Source of the DNA: Sphingosinicella sp041621755
GTDB taxonomy: Bacteria; Pseudomonadota; Alphaproteobacteria; Sphingomonadales; Sphingomonadaceae
Direction of reading: 5' to 3'
Assembly (NCBI GenBank): GCA_041621755.1
Contig: JBFKAE010000004.1
Span: 1 to 56,425, forward strand
Length of the DNA: 56,425 nt
The notes under the pieces were generated by a model. The model searched no databases, was not told the DNA's origin, and saw nothing but the letters and a program-made list of their open reading frames with translations. Numbering within the stretch: position 1 is the stretch's first letter; every line of letters begins with the position of its first letter. Made by a program: the position numbers and the translations under genes. This document shows positions 43,975 through 52,240 of this stretch, in pieces.

Positions 43975-44954
43975 TGGAACAAGATGCACTCTTATTGGGC
44001 CTTACAGCCACTGATCTGGCAACACTGGCTGCAGCCGTTGCGTCCTTCGCAATGCTCGTCGCTATCTGGACCGCGACAACCGTGCGCGATCCGATGCGCG
44101 GGCGCGTCAAAGCGCTGCAGGACCGTCGCGAACAATTAAAAGCCGGCATCACGGCATCACGGAAACGCACAAGTGTCGCCGCGAAGGCTGAAGCCACCGA
44201 CTTCATGCGCAACATCCTTAAAAAGATGAGCGTCATGCAGGACGAGCAGGCCAAGGAGGCCGAAAAAAAGCTGGCACAAGCCGGTATCCGATCGAAGGAT
44301 GCCGTCGTGCTGATGCTGTTCGGACGGCTCGCCCTGCCAATAATCATGGGCGGTGGTGCAGTCATTGCGATCTATGTGCTGGACATGTTCCCACATTACT
44401 CGTCACTGAAACAGGCGATGATTACCTGCGGCGCCCTTCTGGTCGGATACAAGGGACCAGACGTGATCGTAACGAACATGATCGCCAAACGCTCGGACGC
44501 GATCCGCAAGGGCCTTCCTGACGCATTGGACCTGTTGGTCATCTGTGCTGAAGCCGGCCTGACGGTGGACGCTGCATTCAATCGCGTCGCGAAAGAACTT
44601 GGCGCGGGCTACCCTGAACTTGGTGATGAATTTACGCTGACCTCAATCGAACTGGGCTTCCTCACCGACCGCAGGCAAGCGTTCGAAAATCTCGCCAATC
44701 GCGTAAGCCTTGAAGCCTTGCGCGGTGTTGTGACGACGATGATCCAGACTGAAAAATACGGCACCCCACTCGCATCAAGCTTGCGTGTGCTTTCAGCCGA
44801 ATTCCGCAATGACCGCATGATGCGCGCCGAAGAAAAAGCCGCACGGCTTCCGGCAATCATGACCATCCCACTGATCATGTTTATTCTTCCTGTTCTGTTT
44901 GTCGTGGTGCTTGGCCCCGCAGCCTGTTCGATTGCCGATACGTTCGTCAAGTAA
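43974..44954 (+). CDS. tadC: Tad inner-membrane platform protein TadC
   Basis: A 326-residue second GspF-family platform protein. A helix near residues 15-35 is followed by a basic segment, two hydrophobic stretches (about 105-150), and the F domain with LPDALDLLVICAEAGLTVDAAF and LEALRGVVTTMIQTEKYGTPL; a final helix (IPLIMFILPVLFVVVLG) ends the chain. It shares one base with the tadB stop. It is the last recognised Tad gene here. Confidence 0.94.
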   Translation: MEQDALLLGLTATDLATLAAAVASFAMLVAIWTATTVRDPMRGRVKALQDRREQLKAGITASRKRTSVAAKAEATDFMRNILKKMSVMQDEQAKEAEKKLAQAGIRSKDAVVLMLFGRLALPIIMGGGAVIAIYVLDMFPHYSSLKQAMITCGALLVGYKGPDVIVTNMIAKRSDAIRKGLPDALDLLVICAEAGLTVDAAFNRVAKELGAGYPELGDEFTLTSIELGFLTDRRQAFENLANRVSLEALRGVVTTMIQTEKYGTPLASSLRVLSAEFRNDRMMRAEEKAARLPAIMTIPLIMFILPVLFVVVLGPAACSIADTFVK

Positions 44955-44956
44955 GT

Positions 44957-44988
44957 CGCGTTGGCGGTTCGAATGGACCACCAACGTG
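44957..44988 (+). terminator. Hairpin after tadC, possible terminator
   Basis: CGTTGG (44959-44964) pairs with CCAACG (44981-44986), and after a mismatch GGT pairs with ACC, around an 8-nt loop; the stem can extend by a G-U and a C-G pair. No T-run follows, so it may be an mRNA-protecting 3' stem or a Rho-dependent end rather than a classic terminator. Confidence 0.4.
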
Positions 44989-45070
44989 CGTGGCGGGTAG
45001 CAAGGCTTGAGGCTTCACCGCACATCAGGCTAAATAGTCACATTGGATTCGCGAACGAGCACGCTATCAG

Positions 45071-45086
45071 TCGGCCCCGTGGCCGA
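45071..45086 (+). promoter_or_regulatory. Short hairpin before the helix-hairpin-helix gene
   Basis: TCGGCC and GGCCGA flank a CCGT loop, 14 nt upstream of the ATG at 45101 and next to its GGGGA ribosome binding site. It could affect translation or end the upstream transcript. Confidence 0.4.
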
Positions 45087-45100
45087 CGATCGGGGATATT

Positions 45101-45730
45101 ATGGAACTCGACTTTACACCCTATTATTACATCATTCCCGGATTGCTCGTTGGCATCGCGATTGGCTGGCGCATATTTGGCGCTTCTGCGAAGCTGAAAG
45201 CGCTTGAGAAAGACCGTGCTACAACAAAGGCAGCGCTCGATGCTGCCCGCACAGAAATTTCCGAACTCAAACGCAACCTCGCTTCAGCGCGCGACCAGAT
45301 CAAACCACTCGCTGACGAGGTCGACCGGCTGACGAAGGAGAAGGCTGCGCGAAAGGCGAGCCTTAACCCGGAGCCGAGCACTGCAACCAAACCTGCGGAA
45401 CCGGCACCCGTCGCGCCGACCAGCGCAATGCCGTGGGAGCCCGGCCGCAAACTGCCGACATTCATGGATGCTCCCAATGGCCCAACCGATGATCTGACAT
45501 TGCTAAAGGGCGTTGGACCGCGACTTGCCGCAGCACTGCGGGAGATCGGCATCTATTATTTCGCGCAGATTGCCGATTGGACGCCCGACGAAACCAAGCT
45601 GGTTGATGCCAAACTTGATACATTTCGCGGTCGTATCGAGAAAGATAAAATGATCGAGCAGGCCAAGCTGATCGCAGCAGGGCGCATGACCGAATATGAA
45701 GCACGTTTTGGCAAGCTTGGCGGCAATTGA
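45101..45730 (+). CDS. Membrane-anchored protein with coiled coil and helix-hairpin-helix domain
   Basis: A 209-residue protein. A single N-terminal transmembrane helix (about 8-26, YIIPGLLVGIAIGWRIFG) leads into a charged coiled coil (about 30-85), an Ala/Pro linker (about 90-115) and a C-terminal domain with LTLLKGVGPRLAAALREIG near residue 130. That motif is the helix-hairpin-helix type seen in 'predicted 5' DNA nuclease' (H3TH) proteins and in C-terminal tails of NuoE-like subunits. The rest of an active nuclease is not evident. The role is unknown; it may tether nucleic acid or a protein near the membrane. The next gene is coupled to it by TGATG. Confidence 0.75.
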   Translation: MELDFTPYYYIIPGLLVGIAIGWRIFGASAKLKALEKDRATTKAALDAARTEISELKRNLASARDQIKPLADEVDRLTKEKAARKASLNPEPSTATKPAEPAPVAPTSAMPWEPGRKLPTFMDAPNGPTDDLTLLKGVGPRLAAALREIGIYYFAQIADWTPDETKLVDAKLDTFRGRIEKDKMIEQAKLIAAGRMTEYEARFGKLGGN

Positions 45731-46131
45731 TGCGCACGCGATGGATTGCCCTTGCGCTACTCGCCGCAGGCTGCGATTCCCCTGCCGAGCCGGTTGAAGA
45801 AACGCCGCAAATCGAAGCGGTCGCCGTAGAGCCAGCAGAACCCCAGACGCCAACGATACCTGGACCACAATACGCTGGCAGGTGGGCGACGAGTGCGGAT
45901 AAATGCTCGTCGGACTGGTGGCGCTTTTGGCATGACGAGCTGCTGACGGCGGACCGAATGCGCTGCAACATCCTGCCGCCCGATGGGGCAAGTGGCGATA
46001 CGCACCGCCGCGCCGTATGCCAGAAGGCCGACAAGGTGACGCGCGAGGACTGGACGTTCGACTATCCGGCAGACAAGCTGATGACCCTGTCGCGCGACGG
46101 CGGCGAACCCATCACATTTGGCGCATGCTAG
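45730..46131 (+). CDS. Hypothetical lipoprotein, 133 residues
   Basis: A short signal with lipobox LLAAGCDS (Cys near residue 14) is followed by a Glu/Pro/Val-rich linker and a compact domain containing AGRWATSADKCSSDWWRFW and MRCNILPPDG. Pairs of Cys suggest disulfides in the periplasm. The start of the domain recalls small 'protease inhibitor/alkaline' lipoprotein folds, but I cannot name a family. It begins on the last base of the preceding gene and its TAG shares the palindrome CTAG with the ppdK stop. Confidence 0.7.
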   Translation: MRTRWIALALLAAGCDSPAEPVEETPQIEAVAVEPAEPQTPTIPGPQYAGRWATSADKCSSDWWRFWHDELLTADRMRCNILPPDGASGDTHRRAVCQKADKVTREDWTFDYPADKLMTLSRDGGEPITFGAC

Positions 46132-48791
46132 CGCGCCTTTAGTGCTGCCTGCGCCGCGGCGAGCCGGGCGATCGGCACGCGATAGGGTGAACAGCTCACA
46201 TAATCGAGACGCTGCTCTTCGCAAAAGTGGATCGAAGTCGGATCACCACCATGTTCGCCGCAAATACCAAGCTTGATGCCGGGCTTTGTCGTGCGCCCGC
46301 GTTCAGCGGCAAGGCTGACGAGTTGTCCGACGCCATCAATATCGAGGCTGACGAACGGATCTTTTGGAAGTACGCCCTTATCGACATAGGCGGACAGGAA
46401 CTTCCCGGCATCGTCGCGGCTGATGCCGAGCGTTGTTTGCGTTAAATCATTGGTTCCGAATGAGAAAAATTCAGCCGTATTGGCGATCTCGCCTGCCATA
46501 AGCGCCGCGCGCGGCAGTTCGATCATCGTACCCACGAGATAATCGAGGCTGGCACCGCGCTCTTCAAACACGGTTTTGGCGGTCGCATCGATGACGGCCT
46601 TCATCAGGTCAAGTTCACGCACGGACATGACGAGCGGCACCATGATTTCAGGCACGACGGCCTCGCCGGTTTCCTTCGCAACGTCGCAAGCCGCCTCGAA
46701 AATCGCCCGCGCCTGCATCTCGTAGATTTCAGGGTAGGTGATGCCCAGACGACAACCGCGATGGCCGAGCATAGGGTTGAATTCGTGCAGTTCCGACACG
46801 CGGCGCTTCAACACATCGACCGAGACGCCCGAAGCCTGTGCGACTTCGAGGAAATCTTCCTCCCGATGCGGCAGGAATTCATGGAGTGGCGGATCGAGCA
46901 GACGGATCGTCACCGGAAGGCCCGCCATGATGCGGAAGATTTCGGCAAAGTCGCTGCGCTGTTCAGGCAGCAGTTTTTCGAGTGCGACGCGTCGGCCCTT
47001 TTCGTTTTCGGCCAAAATCATCTGGCGGACCGCGGTGATACGACGCGCGTCAAAGAACATATGTTCGGTCCGGCAAAGCCCGATGCCTTCGGCGCCGAAC
47101 TGCCGTGCAACTTCGCAATCTGCGGGGGTTTCGGCGTTGGTGCGCACCTTCATGCGCCGCACCTTGTCGGCCCAGACCATAAGCTTGCCAAAGTCACCGG
47201 CAAGTTCAGGCTGGATCGTGGCAACCCGGCCCGCCATGACCTCGCCTGTGCCGCCATCGATGGTGATGGTATCGCCTTCGGCAAATTCGCGGCCCGACAC
47301 GCGCATAACGCGCGATTCCATATCGATGCTGATCGCGCCTGCACCCGATACGCAAGGACGCCCCATGCCGCGCGCAACGACCGCCGCGTGGCTGGTCATA
47401 CCACCGCGCGCCGTCAAAATACCACGCGCCGCATGCATGCCGTGAATGTCTTCGGGGCTGGTTTCGACGCGGACGAGAATGACATCTTCGCCAAGCGCAG
47501 ACAGGCGTTCTGTCTCGTCGGAATCAAAGGCGATGATCCCCGAGGCGGCACCGGGTGACGCGGGCAATCCGGTCGTCACCACATCGCGCACTGCCGAGGG
47601 GTCAAGCGTCGGGTGCAGCAATTGGTCAAGCGCGCCGGGTTCGACGCGGCCTACGGCTTCTTCTTCAGATATCAAACCCTCTTCGGCCATATCAACGGCG
47701 ATCTTGAGCGCCGCATTTGCCGTGCGTTTGCCGCTGCGCGTCTGCAACATCCAGAGCTTGCCGCGTTCAACGGTAAATTCAATGTCCTGCATGTCACGAT
47801 AATGATTTTCGAGCAGATCAAACACCCGGGCAAGTTCCGCGAAAACCTCGGGCATGGCCTCTTCCATGGAAACCGCCTTGGCCCCCGCCTTCTCGCGCGC
47901 GGCCTTGGTGAGGTACTGCGGCGTGCGGATACCGGCAACAACGTCTTCGCCCTGCGCATTGATCAGGAATTCGCCATAATAAGCGCGTGTACCGATGGCC
48001 GGGTCGCGCGTGAAGGCGACGCCTGTTGCCGAGGTGTCGCCCATATTGCCGAACACCATCGCCTGTACGTTGACGGCAGTCCCCCATTCGGACGGAATGT
48101 CGTTGAGGCGCCGATAGACCTTGGCGCGTTCGGACTGCCACGAGCCAAAGACGGCCGCGACCGCACCCCAAAGCTGTTCCATCGGGTCCTGCGGGAAAGC
48201 CTTGCCAAGTTCGGCTTCGACCTGTGCCTTATAGACGCCGACGAGTTTTTGCAGGTCCGAGGCTTCAAGCTGCGTATCGAGCGAAACGCCCTTATCTTCC
48301 TTGGCGATTTCAAGCGCGTCTTCAAAAATATAATGATCAAGGCCAAGCACAACGTCCGAATACATCTGGACGAAACGGCGATAACTGTCCCAAGCAAAGC
48401 GCGGGTCGCCCGATATTTTCGCCAGCCCTTCGACGGTTTCGTCGTTCAGACCAAGGTTGAGCACGGTATCCATCATGCCCGGCATCGACACCCGCGCGCC
48501 CGAGCGGACCGAGACCAGCAGCGGGTCGGCAACGTCGCCAAAGCGCTTGCCGGTGACGTCCTCGATATGCTTCAGACCCTCTGCGAGCTGAACTTTCAAC
48601 GCATCGGGGAATTTTTCACCCTCGTCATAATAGACGCCGCACATGGCGGTTGAAATGGTGAGGCCTGGCGGCACCGGCAGACCGATCGAGGCCATTTCGG
48701 CAAGGTTCGCGCCTTTGCCGCCGAGCAGATTCTTGTCGCCTTTGCCGCCGTCCGAAACGCCGCCGCCAAATCTGTATACCCACTGCGTCAT
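46128..48791 (-). CDS. ppdK: Pyruvate, phosphate dikinase
   Basis: An 887-residue enzyme interconverting pyruvate + ATP + Pi and PEP + AMP + PPi. It has the N-terminal nucleotide-binding domain (GGKGANLAEMASIGLPVPPG), the central phosphohistidine domain with GGMTSHAAVVARGMGRPC, and the C-terminal PEP/pyruvate barrel with GLCRTEHMFF and the late GICGEHGGDP. Length is normal for bacterial PPDK. It follows glyS by 53 nt in the glyQ-glyS-ppdK run that is common in alphaproteobacteria. It gives a link between pyruvate and gluconeogenic PEP. Confidence 0.97.
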   Translation of the reverse strand: MTQWVYRFGGGVSDGGKGDKNLLGGKGANLAEMASIGLPVPPGLTISTAMCGVYYDEGEKFPDALKVQLAEGLKHIEDVTGKRFGDVADPLLVSVRSGARVSMPGMMDTVLNLGLNDETVEGLAKISGDPRFAWDSYRRFVQMYSDVVLGLDHYIFEDALEIAKEDKGVSLDTQLEASDLQKLVGVYKAQVEAELGKAFPQDPMEQLWGAVAAVFGSWQSERAKVYRRLNDIPSEWGTAVNVQAMVFGNMGDTSATGVAFTRDPAIGTRAYYGEFLINAQGEDVVAGIRTPQYLTKAAREKAGAKAVSMEEAMPEVFAELARVFDLLENHYRDMQDIEFTVERGKLWMLQTRSGKRTANAALKIAVDMAEEGLISEEEAVGRVEPGALDQLLHPTLDPSAVRDVVTTGLPASPGAASGIIAFDSDETERLSALGEDVILVRVETSPEDIHGMHAARGILTARGGMTSHAAVVARGMGRPCVSGAGAISIDMESRVMRVSGREFAEGDTITIDGGTGEVMAGRVATIQPELAGDFGKLMVWADKVRRMKVRTNAETPADCEVARQFGAEGIGLCRTEHMFFDARRITAVRQMILAENEKGRRVALEKLLPEQRSDFAEIFRIMAGLPVTIRLLDPPLHEFLPHREEDFLEVAQASGVSVDVLKRRVSELHEFNPMLGHRGCRLGITYPEIYEMQARAIFEAACDVAKETGEAVVPEIMVPLVMSVRELDLMKAVIDATAKTVFEERGASLDYLVGTMIELPRAALMAGEIANTAEFFSFGTNDLTQTTLGISRDDAGKFLSAYVDKGVLPKDPFVSLDIDGVGQLVSLAAERGRTTKPGIKLGICGEHGGDPTSIHFCEEQRLDYVSCSPYRVPIARLAAAQAALKAR

Positions 48792-48844
48792 TCAACTTCG
48801 TCCTTAGCCTAACCATTGTCGAGGTCGGAAAATTCGCTGTCCGT

Positions 48845-50944
48845 CTAGCCCTCAATCCTTGAAAAATCCGCAACGCTGTGCACGGCACTGCGCACCCGCG
48901 CGAGCAGCCCCAGCCGGAAAGCGCGTTTAATAGGGTCATCGTCATTGACCGTCACGCTATCGAAAAAGGCATCGATCGGCGCGCGAAGCTCCGCAAGCGC
49001 CGACATCGCCCCTTCAAAATCCTCCGCCGCGACAGCAACAGCAGCCTTCGGCGCGGCATCGTCGAGCGCTGCGATCAGCACGGCTTCCGCAGGATCGGGA
49101 TCATAAGACGGCTGGTCGCCATCGGCCGTCGGCAGCGCGCCCTTTTTCGCCTCGGCCTTCAGAATGTTCGCCGCGCGCTTGTACCCGGCAAGCAGGTTCG
49201 CGCCGTCGTCGGTGGCAAGAAATGTCGAAAGTGACGAAGCACGGGCTACAACCCTGTCCAATCTACCATCATCCCGGGTATCCCATCGCCGAGAAGCCTG
49301 CACGAAGTCATGTCGAATGCCACTCTCGCGTTGCTGAACCGCGAGACGTTCCAACAAAAAATCCAGAACAACGGTTAGCAAGCTGCGACGTTCTATATCA
49401 CTTTCAGAAAGAGGTGACGTGGGGTCACCCTGTCCCAGCCAAAATTCAATCGGTGCGTCCGTGTGTGCTTTCAACTGGTTTTCAAGAACCAGTCGAATTG
49501 AACTGAGAGCCGCACGGCGCAATGCAAACGGATCTTTTGAGCCTGTGGGCAATTCGCCAATATCGAAAAACGATAAAAGCGTATCCAGCTTATCCGCCAG
49601 ACTCACCGCCACCGTCACCGGATCTGTCGGCACGTCGTCGCCTTGGCCTACCGGCTTATAATGGTCGCGGATGGCGTTGGCGACTTCGTCGGGCAGTCCC
49701 TGTGCGCGCGCATAATGCCCGCCCATGACGCCTTGCAGTTCGGGGAATTCGTAGACCATGCCGGTGACAAGGTCGGCCTTGCAGAGGCGCGCGGCCTGTT
49801 CGGTAAGGTCGGGGTCGGCGTTGGGGACTATGCCTTGTTCAGCGAGCCAGCGGGCGAGTTTGGCGACGCGGTCGACCTTGTCGGCGACGGTGCCCAGCTT
49901 TTCGTGGAAGACGATGTCTTTGAGTTTTTCGACGTGCTGTTCGAGCGGGGTTTTCTTGTCCTGATCCCAGAAGAAGCGCGCGTCGGAGAGGCGGGCGGCG
50001 AGGACTTTCTGGTTGCCTGCGACAATCGCCTTGCCGCCATCCTCAGCCTCGATATTCGCCGTGCAGATGAAGGCGGGGGCGAGGCTGCCGTCTGTGTTGG
50101 CAACGGCGAAATATTTCTGGTGGCTTTTCATCGCCAGCTGCACGACCTCTGCCGGGACATCGAGGAAAGCCGGGTCGAAATTTCCCAGAAGCGGCACCGG
50201 CCATTCGGTGAGGCCGGCATTTTCTTCGAGAAGCTGCGCGTCTTCGATGAGCGTATAGCCTGCGGCCTTCGCGACTTTGCGTGCAGCCTCGCCGATGATT
50301 GCGGCGCGATCTTCGGACCGGGCGAAGACGTGGGCTTTGCGCAGTGCATCGACATAGGCGTCGGGGCCGGAAATCTGGATGTCACCGCGTGACATGAAGC
50401 GATGCCCGCGCGTGACATTGCCGGATTTGACGCCAGCGATTTCGACCGGCACCACCGCGCCGTCGAACAAAGCGACGATGCCCTGCAGCGGACGGACCCA
50501 GCGCAGCGCTTCCATGTGAACGCTGTTCACACCCCAGCGCATGGCCTTGAGCCACGGGAAATTGCGGATCACGGTTTCGATTGCAGCGGCGAGCACGTCT
50601 GCGGTCTGCATGCCGGGCTTTTCGAAGACCGCGAACCAGACGCCGTCGCGGTCGCTGAGTTGCTCGCGCGTCAGGCCGGTCTTGCGCAGGAAGCCTTCGA
50701 GCGCCTGCTGCGGCGCGGAGGTGCGCGGGCCCTTCAGCTCTTCGGACGTTGCCGCTGTTGCCGTCGGCAGGTCGCGGACGATAAGCGCGAGACGGCGCGG
50801 GGTCACGAAGGTTTCGGTCGCGCCCGGGGCAAGGCCAGCGGTTTTGAGTTCGGCGAGGAACAGGCGTTCGAGATCGCGCGCGGCCTGACGTTGCATGCGC
50901 GCGGGGATTTCCTCGCTGCGGAGTTCAAGCAGGAAGTCGGCCAC
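48845..50944 (-). CDS. glyS: Glycyl-tRNA synthetase beta subunit
   Basis: A 699-residue subunit of the alpha2beta2 glycyl-tRNA synthetase. It starts ADFLLELRSEEIPARMQRQA, contains ITRGHRF-like VTRGHRFMSRGDIQIS, and LTEWPVPLLGNFDPAFL, and has a C-terminal anticodon-binding region ending RVRSAVHSVADFSRIEG. The start is GTG 50944, sharing one base with the glyQ TAG. The stretch 49210-49600 uses somewhat less biased codons than its flanks but keeps the frame. Confidence 0.97.
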   Translation of the reverse strand: MADFLLELRSEEIPARMQRQAARDLERLFLAELKTAGLAPGATETFVTPRRLALIVRDLPTATAATSEELKGPRTSAPQQALEGFLRKTGLTREQLSDRDGVWFAVFEKPGMQTADVLAAAIETVIRNFPWLKAMRWGVNSVHMEALRWVRPLQGIVALFDGAVVPVEIAGVKSGNVTRGHRFMSRGDIQISGPDAYVDALRKAHVFARSEDRAAIIGEAARKVAKAAGYTLIEDAQLLEENAGLTEWPVPLLGNFDPAFLDVPAEVVQLAMKSHQKYFAVANTDGSLAPAFICTANIEAEDGGKAIVAGNQKVLAARLSDARFFWDQDKKTPLEQHVEKLKDIVFHEKLGTVADKVDRVAKLARWLAEQGIVPNADPDLTEQAARLCKADLVTGMVYEFPELQGVMGGHYARAQGLPDEVANAIRDHYKPVGQGDDVPTDPVTVAVSLADKLDTLLSFFDIGELPTGSKDPFALRRAALSSIRLVLENQLKAHTDAPIEFWLGQGDPTSPLSESDIERRSLLTVVLDFLLERLAVQQRESGIRHDFVQASRRWDTRDDGRLDRVVARASSLSTFLATDDGANLLAGYKRAANILKAEAKKGALPTADGDQPSYDPDPAEAVLIAALDDAAPKAAVAVAAEDFEGAMSALAELRAPIDAFFDSVTVNDDDPIKRAFRLGLLARVRSAVHSVADFSRIEG

Positions 50945-51813
50945 TATGCAGCGTCCTCCAGCCAGCCATTCTTTTTCATGTGCGCGGCGCAGGCGCCTTT
51001 GGCGAGGTCGCGGATGCGGCCAATATAGGCCTGGCGTTCGGCGACCGAGATGACGCCGCGCGCGTCGAGCAGGTTGAACATGTGGCTGGCCTTGATTGCC
51101 TGATCATAAGCGGGCAGCGGCAGTTCGGCGGTCAAAAGCGCCTCGCATTCGGCCTGTGCGCGTTTGAAACCTTCGAACAGCGCGTCAGTATTGGCGTGTT
51201 CGAAATTATAAGCGCTTTGCTGTTGTTCGTTGGCGAGGAAAATATCGCCATAGGTCACGCCCTGCCCGTTAAAGTCGAGGTCGTAGACGCTGTCCTTGCC
51301 CTGAATATACATGGCGAGGCGTTCGAGGCCGTAGGTGAGTTCGCCCGCGACTGGCTTGCAATCGAAACCGCCGACCTGCTGGAAATAAGTGAACTGCGTT
51401 ACCTCCATGCCGTCGCACCAGACCTCCCAACCAAGCCCCCATGCGCCGAGCGTCGGGCTTTCCCAGTCATCCTCGACAAAGCGGATGTCGTGCTTTGCCG
51501 CGTCGATGCCGATTTTGGCGAGGCTGTCGAGGTAGAGGTCCTGCAGGTCCGCCGGGCTTGGTTTCAGGATCACCTGAAACTGGTAATAATGCTGCAAGCG
51601 GTTCGGGTTTTCGCCATAACGGCCATCGGTCGGACGGCGCGAAGGCTGCACATAAGCGGCTTTCCAGGCATCTGGGCCGAGCGCGCGCAGCGTCGTTGCC
51701 GGGTGAAACGTGCCTGCGCCCATCTCCATGTCATAGGGTTGCAGAATGACACAGCCCTGCTCCGCCCAGTGGTGCTGGAGCGTCAAGATAATGTCCTGAA
51801 AACTTAGGGCCAC
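50944..51813 (-). CDS. glyQ: Glycyl-tRNA synthetase alpha subunit
   Basis: A 289-residue catalytic subunit. It begins SFQDIILTLQHHWAEQGCVI, and contains MEMGAGTFHPATTLRALGP, YVQPSRRPTDGRYGENPNR and FTYFQQVGGFDCKPV, all invariant in GlyQ. The start is GTG 51813 with AAGGCGGA upstream; further in-frame ATGs upstream lie outside the family alignment. First gene of glyQ-glyS-ppdK. Confidence 0.97.
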   Translation of the reverse strand: MALSFQDIILTLQHHWAEQGCVILQPYDMEMGAGTFHPATTLRALGPDAWKAAYVQPSRRPTDGRYGENPNRLQHYYQFQVILKPSPADLQDLYLDSLAKIGIDAAKHDIRFVEDDWESPTLGAWGLGWEVWCDGMEVTQFTYFQQVGGFDCKPVAGELTYGLERLAMYIQGKDSVYDLDFNGQGVTYGDIFLANEQQQSAYNFEHANTDALFEGFKRAQAECEALLTAELPLPAYDQAIKASHMFNLLDARGVISVAERQAYIGRIRDLAKGACAAHMKKNGWLEDAA

Positions 51814-51954
51814 GGAAATCCGCCTTCGCAGGTGCGCAAATATGCGCGCGGGTCTAACGTCCAGCGCGCGCACGGGCAAGCACCTAGTCACGCAAAGCGA
51901 CAGTTTGCGACTTTATTGCGGTTTCCGGACACAGGTGACTCGTTGAGGGGGCGA

Positions 51955-51983
51955 ATGGATTCCCGCCTGCGCGGGAATGACAG
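51955..51983 (-). repeat. Dispersed palindromic repeat, copy 1
   Basis: The unit contains TTCCCGC-ctgc-GCGGGAA and reads GTCATTCCCGCGCAGGCGGG on the minus strand. This matches the widespread proteobacterial intergenic repeat. Copy 2 lies 48 nt to the right in the opposite orientation, about 24 of 28 bases alike. Confidence 0.75.
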
Positions 51984-52031
51984 GTGGGTGGAGGCGAGCA
52001 AAGTTCCCTTACATCCCGAGAGTCGTCTTTA

Positions 52032-52060
52032 TTGTCATCCTCGCGCATGCGGGGATCCAG
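52032..52060 (+). repeat. Dispersed palindromic repeat, copy 2 (inverted)
   Basis: It reads TTGTCATCCTCGCGCATGCG followed by GGGATCCAG, a diverged relative of copy 1 in inverted orientation. Together the two can fold into one long stem in RNA or single-stranded DNA. Confidence 0.75.
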
Positions 52061-52240
52061 CAGGGTGCGCCGTTTTTTGGGATGTCGGCAAGCATAGGGC
52101 GCGTTGAGCGTGAGAATGACGAAGGTGGAGAGGATATGGAACCGTGGGATAGTGGATTGTGAATCTTGGGACTTGAGGTCGGATGCAACACGTCGCACGA
52201 TAGGCGTGGCAATATTGCTTTTCACTGCGGGAGCCTCGCC

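Larger units (their letters stand above)
51814..52240. other. 427-nt gene-free region with repeats between glyQ and the acyl-CoA synthetase
   Basis: It should carry two divergent promoters, which I cannot place. Its middle contains two inverted copies of a dispersed palindromic repeat (listed separately). An open frame on the minus strand here is made of translated repeat (peptides such as HSRAGGNP) and is not a gene. Confidence 0.7.

Noticed and set aside
44957..44988. tRNA 3' end (GGTTCGAAT followed by ACCA)
   Set aside because: No cloverleaf, anticodon or acceptor stem can be built upstream, where tadC is still coding.
47613..48653. Plus-strand open frame of 346 codons
   Set aside because: Antisense shadow of ppdK; no domain-like sequence or start signal.
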